A program made the position numbers and the translations under genes. DNA of 64,000 bases, from positions 54,399-118,398 of the forward strand of contig NZ_NWSQ01000022.1 in NCBI RefSeq assembly GCF_002531725.1, read 5' to 3'. Origin of the DNA: Rhizobium sp. L43 (GTDB taxonomy: Bacteria; Pseudomonadota; Alphaproteobacteria; Rhizobiales; Rhizobiaceae). The notes below the pieces were generated by a model, which was not told the DNA's origin, did not search any database, and was given only the letters and a program-made list of their open reading frames with translations. Positions 56,475 to 64,000 of this stretch are shown here, piece after piece (the first letter of the stretch is position 1; each line of letters begins with the position of its first letter).

Positions 56475-57554
56475 TCAAAGTGCGACCGAAAGCGTAGTGT
56501 CGCGTTGGGGTGCTACCTCCTGCGAGTTCACCATGGCGCCGGCAAGCTGGCGGAAGGTGACGAGACCCAGCGCTTCTCCTGACGGTGAAACCACCCTGGC
56601 ATCGGCCTCCGGCGACGATGCCAGAATCCGGACGGCCTCTTCGACTGTCGTGCCTGATGCAATCGTCAATCCGCCCGATGCCGTGCCGGAGTGCAGGGGG
56701 GTCATGACGGCTTCGACCTGGATGACCCGGCCGCGATTGACCTCCTTGACGAAGTTGGCGATGTAGGCGTCGGCCGGCCGCAGGACGATGTCCTGGCTGG
56801 TACCCTGCTGGATGACTTCGCCATCGCGCAGGATGGCAATCTGGTCGCCCAGGCGAAGGGCTTCATCGAGATCGTGGGTGATGAAGACGATGGTTTTCTT
56901 GATTTCCTTCTGAATGTCGAGAAGGACCGTCTGCATATCCATGCGGATCAAAGGGTCGAGCGCCGAATAGGCTTCGTCCATCAAAAGGACCGGCGCATCG
57001 TTGGAAAGGGCGCGCGCCAGGCCGACGCGCTGCTGCATGCCGCCGGAGAGCTGGTTGGGATATTTCTGCTCGAAGCCCTTCAGGCCGACCCGTTCCAGCC
57101 AGCGCATCGCGACGTCGATGGCTTTCGGGCGCTCCATACCCTGTACTTCAAGGCCGAAGATGGTGTTGTCGAGAACGTTTCGATGTGGCAGGAGCGCGAA
57201 CTTCTGAAACACCATTGCCGTCTGGTGCCGGCGAAACGTTCGCAATTCCGTGTCGTTCATCTTCACGACATCGACGCCGTCGACCAGCACCTCGCCTGAT
57301 GTCGGGTCGATCAGACGGTTGATGTGGCGGATAAGCGTCGACTTGCCCGAACCCGAAAGACCCATGATGACCTGGATGCGGCCGGAGGGGATCTCGATAT
57401 TGATATCCTTCAGGCCCAGCACGTGGCCGTGCTTTTCGTTGAGCTCGGTCTTCGACAATCCCTTCTGGACAGCGTCGATGTGCGCGGTCGGGTTGGGGCC
57501 GAAGATCTTGTAGAGATGGCGGATCTTGATGCCGCCGAAACGTTGATCAGCCAT
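56475..57554 (-). CDS. Betaine/proline ABC transporter ATPase (ProV/OpuAA type)
   Basis: A 359-residue ATPase of the quaternary-amine group. Walker A GLSGSGKST, Q-loop VFQKFALLPH, signature LSGGMQQRVGLARAL, Walker B VLLMDEAYSALDP. The N-terminal HLYKIFGPNP and the insert before Walker A (AVQKGLSKTELNEKHG) are typical of ProV/ChoV. The C-terminal tail after 280 holds a short CBS-like region (TTVEEAVRIL, VTFRQLAGAMV). It starts eight bases inside the permease gene. ATP hydrolysis drives betaine uptake. Confidence 0.92.
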   Translation of the reverse strand: MADQRFGGIKIRHLYKIFGPNPTAHIDAVQKGLSKTELNEKHGHVLGLKDINIEIPSGRIQVIMGLSGSGKSTLIRHINRLIDPTSGEVLVDGVDVVKMNDTELRTFRRHQTAMVFQKFALLPHRNVLDNTIFGLEVQGMERPKAIDVAMRWLERVGLKGFEQKYPNQLSGGMQQRVGLARALSNDAPVLLMDEAYSALDPLIRMDMQTVLLDIQKEIKKTIVFITHDLDEALRLGDQIAILRDGEVIQQGTSQDIVLRPADAYIANFVKEVNRGRVIQVEAVMTPLHSGTASGGLTIASGTTVEEAVRILASSPEADARVVSPSGEALGLVTFRQLAGAMVNSQEVAPQRDTTLSVAL

Positions 57555-58434
57555 GGACGATCTCCCGATGCTTCTGGAGCCTCTTGCCATATGCCTGGCT
57601 GACCCGGTCGAAGATGATGGCGATACCGACGATGGCAAGGCCGTTGAAAATACCCAGGGTGAAGTACTGGTTGGCGATTGCCTTCAGAACCGGCTGGCCA
57701 AGTCCCTGGACGCCGATCATCGAGGCGACGACGACCATGGCGAGCGCCATCATGATGGTCTGGTTGATGCCGGCCATGATGGTGGGAAGGGCCAGCGGCA
57801 GCTGGACCTTGAACAGCTTCTGCGAACTCGACGTTCCGAAGGCGTCGGCTGCCTCGAGCACGTCTTTGTCGACCAGCCTGATGCCGAGGTCGGTCAGCCT
57901 GATCATCGGCGGGATGGCGTAGATGACCACCGCGATCAGGCCCGGCACCTTGCCGATGCCGAGCAGCATGACGACGGGGATGAGATAGACGAAGCTCGGC
58001 ATGGTCTGCATGACGTCGAGGATCGGATTGACAACGCGCTGCAGCCGGTCGGAGCGGGCCATCAAGATTCCCATCGGGATGCCGATGGCGATGGAGAGCA
58101 CGGTACAGACGAAGATCATCGAGACCGTCCGCATCGTATCGTCCCACATGTCGAAATAGCCGATCAGCAGCAGTGTCACGAGACAGCCGAAGACGACCTT
58201 CAGGCTGCGGCTCGCAAACCATGCGATGACGAGGATGATTGCCGTAATGATCGGCCACGGCGTCTGCGTCATGAAGCGGTCGGCGGCGATCAGAAAATGC
58301 TGCAGCGGAGAGAAGAGGCTTTCGATCGCGTCGCCATAGCTGCGGGTAAATGTGCGAAAACCGTCATCGATCGCCTTCTTCAGATTGCGAAGGGCGTCGT
58401 CATCCATATGCGGGAATTTATAAAACCATTCCAT
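57547..58434 (-). CDS. Betaine/proline ABC transporter permease (ProW type)
   Basis: A 295-residue permease: long N-terminal amphipathic stretch, then about six membrane segments and the loop LEAADAFGTSSSQKLFKVQL. TMPSFVYLIPVVMLLGIGKVPG is a family mark. The upstream open frame adds antisense-looking sequence and is rejected; ATG follows AAGGGGAACC. It lies 95 bases after the binding-protein gene, with a strong hairpin in that gap. Confidence 0.92.
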   Translation of the reverse strand: MEWFYKFPHMDDDALRNLKKAIDDGFRTFTRSYGDAIESLFSPLQHFLIAADRFMTQTPWPIITAIILVIAWFASRSLKVVFGCLVTLLLIGYFDMWDDTMRTVSMIFVCTVLSIAIGIPMGILMARSDRLQRVVNPILDVMQTMPSFVYLIPVVMLLGIGKVPGLIAVVIYAIPPMIRLTDLGIRLVDKDVLEAADAFGTSSSQKLFKVQLPLALPTIMAGINQTIMMALAMVVVASMIGVQGLGQPVLKAIANQYFTLGIFNGLAIVGIAIIFDRVSQAYGKRLQKHREIVHG

Positions 58435-58495
58435 TCGGTTCCCCTTTTCTTCAACGAGCCGTGGCAGTCTTTTTGATTTTATCGGCGAGCGAGAA

Positions 58496-58517
58496 GCGGT
58501 GCGCTTTCGCGCACCGC
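58496..58517 (-). terminator. Intercistronic hairpin after the binding-protein gene
   Basis: GCGGTGCGC-tttc-GCGCACCGC, nine perfect pairs and a four-base loop, 12 bases past the binding-protein stop. It lies inside the operon, so it probably stabilises the upstream mRNA or partly terminates, giving excess binding protein over permease. Confidence 0.65.
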
Positions 58518-58529
58518 AATAGTCAGTGT

Positions 58530-59531
58530 TTAAAGAGCAGCTTCGATCTTCGCGGCTGCCTCCGGCGAGACCCACTTGGTCCAGAGGTCCTTGTTTTCCT
58601 CCAGGAAGTGCTTGGCGCCGTCTTCGCCGGTCGCCTGGTTGTCGGTCATCCAGGCCATCACCTTGTTGACCGTGTCGTTGCTCCAGGAGCGCTTCGTCAG
58701 GTAGTCCATGACCTCCGGCCCGACCTTTTCCGAGAAAGGCTTGGCGACGAGGGTGACGACGTGGTCGACCGGCCACGCTGCGGCCTTAGGATCGGGGCAA
58801 TCGGCGACGGTGATGCAACGCTTCCACTCGGTGGCATCTTCCGGCACGCCGGCTTCGAGCTTGACCATCTGATACTTGCCGAGCAGTGCGGTCGGCGCCC
58901 AGTAATAGCCGACCCAGCCCTCCTTGCGTTCGTAAGCCTTGGCGATCGAACCGTCGAGACCGGCAGCCGAGCCGGTGTCGACGAGGGTGAAGCCGGCCTT
59001 GTCGGCGGCGAAAGCCTTGTAGAGCTGCGTGGTCACCACGGTGCCGCCCCAGCCCTGCGGGCCGTTGAAGATGGCGCCCTTCTTCGAATCTTCAGGATCG
59101 GGGAAGAGTTCCGGATGCTTCAGCACATCGCCGATGGTCTTGATGTCGGGATGGGCATCGGCAAGATATTTGGGAATCCACCAGCCCTGTACGCCGCCAT
59201 CGGGCAGCGGCGAGCCGACTTGGACGATGCGGCCTTCATCCGTGCCCTTCTTGACGACATCCGGCAGCAGGTCGATCCAGGCTTCCGGCGCGATATCCGG
59301 CTGGCCTTTTTCGGACATGGACGTGATCGTCGGGACGGTGTCGCCGACGGTGATTTCGGCCTGGCAGCCATAACCTTCGTTCAGGATGAACTTGTCGAGG
59401 TTAGAGAGAACCTCCGCGCTCTGCCAGTTCATGCTGGCGATGGTCACACTGCCGCATTCGGCGGCGCTGGCGAAAGACGCCCCGCCGATCAGGCCGAATG
59501 TCAGGCAGGTCGATGCAAGTAGTTTCTTCAT
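58530..59531 (-). CDS. Betaine-type substrate-binding protein (ProX/OpuAC family)
   Basis: A 333-residue periplasmic protein with signal peptide (ASA-AEC). Motifs: VTIASMNWQSAEVL, TPS-free PTITSMSEKGQPDIAPEAW split, GWVGYYWAPTALL and WPVDHV, where Trp residues would form the aromatic cage for a quaternary ammonium. Two Cys near the N-terminus (C25 and C56) and two later (RCITVADC) may form disulfides. GAGGGAA precedes ATG. Likely ligand: proline betaine or glycine betaine, judging by the neighbouring demethylase and reductase. Confidence 0.88.
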   Translation of the reverse strand: MKKLLASTCLTFGLIGGASFASAAECGSVTIASMNWQSAEVLSNLDKFILNEGYGCQAEITVGDTVPTITSMSEKGQPDIAPEAWIDLLPDVVKKGTDEGRIVQVGSPLPDGGVQGWWIPKYLADAHPDIKTIGDVLKHPELFPDPEDSKKGAIFNGPQGWGGTVVTTQLYKAFAADKAGFTLVDTGSAAGLDGSIAKAYERKEGWVGYYWAPTALLGKYQMVKLEAGVPEDATEWKRCITVADCPDPKAAAWPVDHVVTLVAKPFSEKVGPEVMDYLTKRSWSNDTVNKVMAWMTDNQATGEDGAKHFLEENKDLWTKWVSPEAAAKIEAAL

Positions 59532-59598
59532 TCTCGTTCCCTCTATTTAGCGGCTGGTCTTGCCGAGCGGGGTGCCGCAGTGCCCGCCCCAACGGTTG

Positions 59599-60393
59599 TC
59601 AGGAAGTCTTTCCCATACTCACCGATTTCTCAAATGCCGCCGACAATCCCTTGGCGACCGACGCGTCAAACCCCGCAGCGCGCATGCCTTCAATGGCTGC
59701 CGCGGTGGTGCCGCGATAGTCGAGAAAGGTTTGAACGACGTCGTCAGGACAGTCGTCGCGACGCTCCAAAAGGCGGCCGGCGCCTGATATCACCGTGTTG
59801 ACGGCGCGGCGCGCAATCTCGGCCTGAAGGCCGCGGGCGACGGCATCGCTCATCATGGCGGCCGCAAGCAGGGCCGGAAAGGCCGGTCCCGAGCCGGAAA
59901 GACCCGTGAGGTAATCTATATCGCTTTCCCTTGCGACCTCGTCCTCAGATCCGCAGGCCTCGAAAATGGCGCGGACCACGGCGCGGTCGCCCTCCGTGAT
60001 ATCGCTCGCGCCGATCCAGGGCGTATAGGACTTTGCCACCTCGGCTGCGGCGTTCGGCAGGGCACGGACGACGCGGCCGGTTTTGTGGCGTTGCGAAAGG
60101 GCGGCGAGACCGATGCCCGCCATGACCGAAATGACGAGCTTGCCGGAGGCTTCGACATCAAGGGAGCGCCAGTCATCGGGGCGGACGGAGAGAAGGATCA
60201 CGTCCGAACGGTCGGCAAGCGCCTGATTGTCGGCGGTCCAGAAAGAATTCAGGAAACGATCCGGCTGCTGACTGCGATAGGAGAGGGAGAGATTTCGAGA
60301 ATCGACCAGGCCGGCACCGAGGATCGAGCCGGCGATTGCTCCACCCAGCCAGCCACCGCCGCCAATGATGCCGATCCTCAAGGAAGCGCTCAT
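59599..60393 (-). CDS. Pyrroline-5-carboxylate reductase family protein
   Basis: A 264-residue ProC-like enzyme: IGIIGGGGWLGGAIAGSIL for NADP, VILLSVRPDDW, MAGIGLAAL, VRALPNAAAEV and the DYLTGLSGSGPAFPALL signature near 160. It would make proline from pyrroline-5-carboxylate, or reduce a related cyclic imine from betaine breakdown. A second copy beside a betaine transporter suggests a catabolic rather than a housekeeping role. It starts 12 bases after tetR (GAGGAGG) and lies 68 bases before the binding-protein gene. Confidence 0.87.
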   Translation of the reverse strand: MSASLRIGIIGGGGWLGGAIAGSILGAGLVDSRNLSLSYRSQQPDRFLNSFWTADNQALADRSDVILLSVRPDDWRSLDVEASGKLVISVMAGIGLAALSQRHKTGRVVRALPNAAAEVAKSYTPWIGASDITEGDRAVVRAIFEACGSEDEVARESDIDYLTGLSGSGPAFPALLAAAMMSDAVARGLQAEIARRAVNTVISGAGRLLERRDDCPDDVVQTFLDYRGTTAAAIEGMRAAGFDASVAKGLSAAFEKSVSMGKTS

Positions 60394-60404
60394 CCTGGCC
60401 TCCT

Positions 60405-61034
60405 CTAACCGGGCCTGTGGCCATGCCTGGAGAAGAAGCGATCAAGCTCCCTCTGCTGCGGCACAACGCCCGTGTAGATCGCAATATATTCCGGAATCCG
60501 TTTCATGCGGACGGCGAGTTCCTCCTTCGATTGCATGGAAATGTATCCGATCTGAACTAGGTATGTCGTACGCGCTCTGACATCCGATGTCGTTTCTGGT
60601 AACCCGAACCGCATGAACATGCGTTTCAGCGCCTCCAGGCGGATCTGATCGGCCTGCTGGACCTCGGCGAGAAGCTCATCGGACTGCAGCGCCCAGCTGC
60701 GCACGGCGAATTCAAACCTGGCGTCGAACAGATCGTTGTTGAGCCAGCAATCAAAGACGTTGAGCATCGCCTCGGCCAGCGATTCCGCATAGGCTTCTGA
60801 CTGCTTGACGATGTTGCCGGTATTTTTTTCGCGCCACCGCGCCACGAGCGCAGCCAACAACTCCTCCCGATCCTTGAAGAACCAGTAAAAGCTCGTGCGC
60901 GAGAGGTTGAGCTTTTTCGCGAGCGGCAGAATTTTCACCGAATCCACGCCGGATTCGAGAAGGGAGTGGTACGCTGCTTCCAGCCATCCCTCCTGCGATC
61001 CGCGCCAGCCAGTGTCGTTCAAAGCCTGATCCAT
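60405..61034 (-). CDS. TetR family regulator of the betaine locus
   Basis: A 209-residue repressor with helix-turn-helix at about 20-65 (GVDSVKILPLAKKLNLSRTSFYWFFKDREELL in pieces). The ligand domain is typical of the betaine/N-methylproline-cluster TetRs. First gene of the minus-strand operon; AGGAGA precedes ATG. It faces the demethylase gene across 144 bases holding two ATGTACAT sites, so it probably represses both directions and responds to the betaine or its product. Confidence 0.87.
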   Translation of the reverse strand: MDQALNDTGWRGSQEGWLEAAYHSLLESGVDSVKILPLAKKLNLSRTSFYWFFKDREELLAALVARWREKNTGNIVKQSEAYAESLAEAMLNVFDCWLNNDLFDARFEFAVRSWALQSDELLAEVQQADQIRLEALKRMFMRFGLPETTSDVRARTTYLVQIGYISMQSKEELAVRMKRIPEYIAIYTGVVPQQRELDRFFSRHGHRPG

Positions 61035-61075
61035 GCGTTATCTCCTATCAAATTATGAAGCCGCGCACAAGAAAA

Positions 61076-61145
61076 ATGTACATCAGTGTCGAAAATAACG
61101 ACTTAACTGTTTTCGTGGTTGACACATATGTACATTGCGCTTAGC
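61076..61145. promoter_or_regulatory. Twin ATGTACAT sites and -35 in the divergent promoter
   Basis: ATGTACAT is at 61076-61083 and again at 61138-61145, 62 bases apart. The second sits four bases after a TTGACA (61129-61134) that would serve the demethylase gene, so a protein bound there would block RNA polymerase. The first lies 40 bases before tetR. Confidence 0.55.
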
Positions 61146-61178
61146 GTCTCCCTTGATTTTAATCCGGAACCACGGCCT

Positions 61179-63215
61179 ATGTCGAATGATCCCCTTCTGC
61201 AGCCCTATCAGCTCAAGCATCTGACGCTTCGCAACCGTATCATCGTGACGTCTCACGAGCCGGCCTATCCGGAAGACGGCATGCCGAAGGAGAGGTATCG
61301 CGCCTATACGGTGGAGCGCGCAAAGGGCGGGGTGGCCTTGACGATGACGGCGGGCTCGGCGGCGGTCTCTAAGGACAGCCCGCCTGTCTTCAACAACCTG
61401 CTTGCCTATAAGGATGAGATCGTTCCCTGGATCAGGGAAATGACCGACGCCGTGCATGAAGAGGGGGCGGCGATCATGATCCAGCTCACCCATCTCGGCC
61501 GGCGCACGCGCTGGGACAAGGGCGACTGGCTGCCGGTCGTGGCGCCGTCGCATCATCGCGAGGCGTCCCACCGCGCCTTCCCGAAGAAGATGGAAGACTG
61601 GGATATCGAGCGCATCATCAAGGATTTCGCCGACGCGGCCGAGCGCATGAAGGCGGGCGGCATGGACGGTGTCGAACTCGAGGCCTACGGCCATCTGATC
61701 GATCAATTCGTATCTCCGCTCACCAACGAACTCGATGGCCCCTATGGCGGCTCGCTGGATAACCGCCTGCGCTTCTGTTTCGACGTGTTCAAGGCGATCC
61801 GGAAAAGAGTGGGCGACGACTTCATCCTCGGTTTGCGCTACACCGCCGACGAGTGTCTTCCCGGCGGCACCGGCAAAGCCGAAGGCATTGAAATCTCCAA
61901 GCGCCTGAAGGAAAGCGGCCTCATCGATTATCTGAACGTGATCCGCGGCCACATCGATACCGACGCCGGTCTGACCGACGTGATTCCGATCCAGGGCATG
62001 GCGAATTCGCCGCATCTCGATTTCGCCGGCGAGATCCGTGCCGCGACCGACTTCCCGACCTTCCATGCTGCGAAGATACCGGATGTCGCGACCGCCCGCC
62101 ATGCAATCGCGGCCGGCAAGGTCGACATGGTCGGCATGACCCGCGCCCACATGACCGACCCGCACATCGTCCGCAAGATCATCGAAAAGCGGGAAGAGGA
62201 TATTCGTCCCTGTGTCGGCGCCAATTACTGTCTCGATCGCATCTACCAGGGCGGCGCGGCCTTCTGCATCCACAATGCCGCGACCGGCCGCGAACTGACC
62301 ATGCCGCATATCGTGGCGAAGGCCGAGGCCAAGAAAAAGGTCGTCATCGTCGGCGCCGGCCCGGCCGGTCTGGAAGCGGCGCGCGTCGCTGGAGAACGCG
62401 GCCATAAGGTCGTCGTTTTCGAAGCGGCGAACCATCCCGGCGGCCAGATCCGGCTCACCGCTCAAAGCGAGCGTCGCAGGGAAATGATCAGTATCATCGA
62501 CTGGCGCATGAGCCAGTGCGAGAAATACGACGTCACCTTCCACTTCAACAGCTGGGCGGAAGCCGACGCCATCGAAGCCGAAAATCCCGATGTCGTCATC
62601 ATCGCGACCGGCGGCCTGCCGCATACCGAGGTTCTCTCGCGCGGCAACGAGTTGGTGGTCTCCTCCTGGGATATCATCTCCGGCGACGTGAAGCCTGGCA
62701 CCAATGTGCTTGTTTTCGACGATGCCGGCGACCATGCCGGGCTGCAGGCGGCGGAGTTTCTCGCAAAGGCCGGCGCCAAGGTCGAGATCATGACGCCCGA
62801 CCGGTCTTTCGCGCCCGAGGTCATGGCCATGAACCTGGTGCCCTATATGCGCTCTCTCCAGAAGCACGACGTGACCTTCACCGTCACCTATCGCCTGGAG
62901 GCCGTCGAGAAGAGCGGCAACCAGCTCGTCGCCCATGTCGGCAGCGACTACGGCGGGATTGCCAAGCAGAGCAGCTTCGACCAGATCGTCGTCAATCATG
63001 GGACCATCCCGCTCGACGAACTGTATTTCGAGCTGAAGCCCAATTCGAGCAATCTCGGTGAGATGTCGCACGACCAGCTTCTTTCCGGAGAACCGCAGTC
63101 CGTCATTCGCAATCCCGAAGGCAAGTTCCAGCTGTTTAGGATCGGCGATGCTGTCGCTGCGCGCAACACGCATGCCGCCATCTATGATGGCCTGCGCATC
63201 GCCAAGGATATATGA
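61179..63215 (+). CDS. NADH:flavin oxidoreductase, N-methylproline/dimethylglycine demethylase type
   Basis: A 678-residue TMADH/DgcA-like enzyme: an FMN TIM barrel (1-350), an iron-sulfur loop and a C-terminal FAD/NAD-like domain starting VVIVGAGPAGLEAARVAGE. The iron-sulfur loop has C345, C351 and C363, but the position of the second classical ligand is A348 (CVGANYC). It should remove N-methyl groups from N-methylproline or a similar product and pass electrons to ETF, whose gene follows. The ATG at MSND is chosen; a longer frame crosses the promoter. Confidence 0.87.
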   Translation: MSNDPLLQPYQLKHLTLRNRIIVTSHEPAYPEDGMPKERYRAYTVERAKGGVALTMTAGSAAVSKDSPPVFNNLLAYKDEIVPWIREMTDAVHEEGAAIMIQLTHLGRRTRWDKGDWLPVVAPSHHREASHRAFPKKMEDWDIERIIKDFADAAERMKAGGMDGVELEAYGHLIDQFVSPLTNELDGPYGGSLDNRLRFCFDVFKAIRKRVGDDFILGLRYTADECLPGGTGKAEGIEISKRLKESGLIDYLNVIRGHIDTDAGLTDVIPIQGMANSPHLDFAGEIRAATDFPTFHAAKIPDVATARHAIAAGKVDMVGMTRAHMTDPHIVRKIIEKREEDIRPCVGANYCLDRIYQGGAAFCIHNAATGRELTMPHIVAKAEAKKKVVIVGAGPAGLEAARVAGERGHKVVVFEAANHPGGQIRLTAQSERRREMISIIDWRMSQCEKYDVTFHFNSWAEADAIEAENPDVVIIATGGLPHTEVLSRGNELVVSSWDIISGDVKPGTNVLVFDDAGDHAGLQAAEFLAKAGAKVEIMTPDRSFAPEVMAMNLVPYMRSLQKHDVTFTVTYRLEAVEKSGNQLVAHVGSDYGGIAKQSSFDQIVVNHGTIPLDELYFELKPNSSNLGEMSHDQLLSGEPQSVIRNPEGKFQLFRIGDAVAARNTHAAIYDGLRIAKDI

Positions 63216-63231
63216 TTGCCAAGGATATATG
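63198..63231. repeat. 17-bp tandem duplication across the stop codon
   Basis: AT(C/T)GCCAAGGATATATG occurs twice in direct succession; the stop TGA spans the junction. The copies differ at one base. The protein end is unaffected. Confidence 0.85.
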
Positions 63232-63279
63232 ATTGAAGGAACGGCCGCTTGTCGGCCGATCGTCTCGGGAGGGGATGAT

Positions 63280-63882
63280 ATGAGTTTACGCAGGGAAAGC
63301 CTCCAGCTTTTCGTGGATGCCGCGTCTCTGGCTTTCGATCAGTTCGCGAAAGCCCCGGAGGCCCGCCGCTCGGTCCGTCAGTTTTTTGCGGCGCTGGAGC
63401 GCCCGGGAGCCCCGCGCCCGGGAAACGGCAGCCGGTTGCCCGTCTGTAATCACCTCGATCTGGCGCTCGCGCTGGATACCTCCTATGCTTCGCTGACGCG
63501 ATTGATCGAGACGTTCAAAGGCATCGAACCAATGCTTGAATGGCGTCGACGCACCAAGTATGACCAGACCGCCAGCGACAACTTCGTCGATGGGCATGCC
63601 AATGCCATGATCATCGGCCCGGGTGGATTGGAGGAGCGGAACGACCTGTGGTTCGGGGTGACGTTGATGGCGCCTGATGTGCGCTATCCGGATCATGACC
63701 ATGCGCCGGAGGAGGTTTATCTCGTGCTGTCCAAGGGAGAGTTCCAGCAAGGTGACGGGGAGTGGTTTTCGCCCCGCGTCGGCGGATCCTTCTACAATGT
63801 CCCCGGCATCAAACATGCCATGAGGTCGGTCGATACGCCGCTCTTCGCTTTCTGGGTGTTGCTTGCCGAACGGCCGCACTGA
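63280..63882 (+). CDS. DMSP-lyase family cupin protein
   Basis: A 200-residue protein matching the DMSP lyase (DddQ/DddL-like) cupin family: GPGGL, then H139-D-H141, E145, Y147 and H179 in the metal-binding pattern HxHxxxExY...H, and NVPGIKHAMRS. A helical N-domain (1-95) precedes the cupin, as in DddQ. Family members cleave dimethylsulfoniopropionate to DMS and acrylate; here, between a demethylase and ETF genes, it may act on a betaine analogue. GGGAGGGG precedes ATG. Function by homology only. Confidence 0.82.
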   Translation: MSLRRESLQLFVDAASLAFDQFAKAPEARRSVRQFFAALERPGAPRPGNGSRLPVCNHLDLALALDTSYASLTRLIETFKGIEPMLEWRRRTKYDQTASDNFVDGHANAMIIGPGGLEERNDLWFGVTLMAPDVRYPDHDHAPEEVYLVLSKGEFQQGDGEWFSPRVGGSFYNVPGIKHAMRSVDTPLFAFWVLLAERPH

Positions 63883-63917
63883 CGGCCGGCAATCTGAGAA
63901 ATAATAGGGGTTTGCAC

Positions 63918-64000
63918 ATGAAAATTCTCGTGCCCGTCAAACGGGTTGTCGACTACAACGTGAAGATCCGGGTGAAGCCGGATGGCACGGGCGTCGAGCT
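63918..64000 (+). CDS. etfB: Electron transfer flavoprotein beta subunit (5' end)
   Basis: MKILVPVKRVVDYNVKIRVK and PDGTGVE is the conserved start of EtfB; the gene runs off the window. It probably continues into etfA and accepts electrons from the demethylase 700 bases upstream. The start ATG follows a weak GGGG. Confidence 0.9.
   Translation, partial: MKILVPVKRVVDYNVKIRVKPDGTGVE

Noticed and set aside
61083..63173. Minus-strand frame of 696 codons
   Set aside because: Antisense to the flavin demethylase; His/Asp/Arg-rich, no recognisable domain.

Overview
The window looks like a chromosomal or large-replicon segment of a Rhizobium-type alphaproteobacterium (R. leguminosarum/etli group). 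The grounds are a high-GC coding style, RIME-type palindromic repeats carrying the TCCCAGGG...CCCTGGGA core, the rhizobial 'TAGAGC...TTAGAGC' intergenic repeat, and a gene set rich in ABC uptake systems and catabolism of plant-derived compounds. I saw no rRNA, tRNA or CRISPR array. Most of the many long antisense open frames are GC-driven shadows and are left out.

Layout. 0-1.7 kb: an AAA ATPase with a frame break that runs off the left edge, and a decayed copy of a cyclase 3' end. 1.7-7.2 kb: the tail-specific protease Prc, two adjacent small secreted proteins, and a dense mosaic of RIME repeats; one RIME has a small GIY-YIG nuclease gene where its central spacer should be. 7.3-8.6 kb: a serine beta-lactamase-family hydrolase. 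8.7-22.6 kb: a minus-strand envelope operon made of a 1,850-residue secreted protein with an LprI-like N-terminus, an alpha-2-macroglobulin whose thioester Cys is Ser, and penicillin-binding protein 1C. 22.8-24.2 kb: a class III nucleotide cyclase.

24.5-35.7 kb is accessory and scarred: three methyltransferases, a sulfite-oxidase-family enzyme, an AHSA1 protein next to the leftover tail of its probable ArsR regulator, an SMP-30 lactonase, a truncated CDP-alcohol phosphotransferase beside a broken IS5-type element, and a redox cluster (SDR, AcuI-like reductase, TetR, NADP oxidoreductase). Two ATTACG palindromes may join that cluster into one TetR regulon. 35.8-41.5 kb: a MarR-controlled hydroxycinnamate (ferulate/coumarate) pathway of CoA ligase, hydratase/lyase, aryl alcohol dehydrogenase and coniferyl-aldehyde-type dehydrogenase. 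41.6-49.2 kb: a LacI-controlled sugar ABC transporter with divergent ATPase, Tat-type binding protein, two permeases, RbsD/FucU mutarotase and a PfkB kinase, ending in a remnant of an aldehyde dehydrogenase 3' end. 49.6-55.3 kb: a diguanylate cyclase, an FdhF/YdeP-type molybdoenzyme translationally coupled to a small winged-helix protein, and an AraC regulator.

55.8-64 kb: a betaine locus. A minus-strand operon (TetR, pyrroline-5-carboxylate-reductase-like, glycine/proline-betaine ABC transporter, truncated flavin demethylase remnant) diverges from a plus-strand operon (TMADH/DgcA-type demethylase, DMSP-lyase-family cupin, EtfB). Together they suggest import and N-demethylation of a proline-betaine-like compound, with electrons passed to ETF. 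The items most worth a second look are the RIME carrying a GIY-YIG gene, the giant LprI/A2M/PBP1C envelope operon, the ATTACG regulon and the cupin in the betaine locus.
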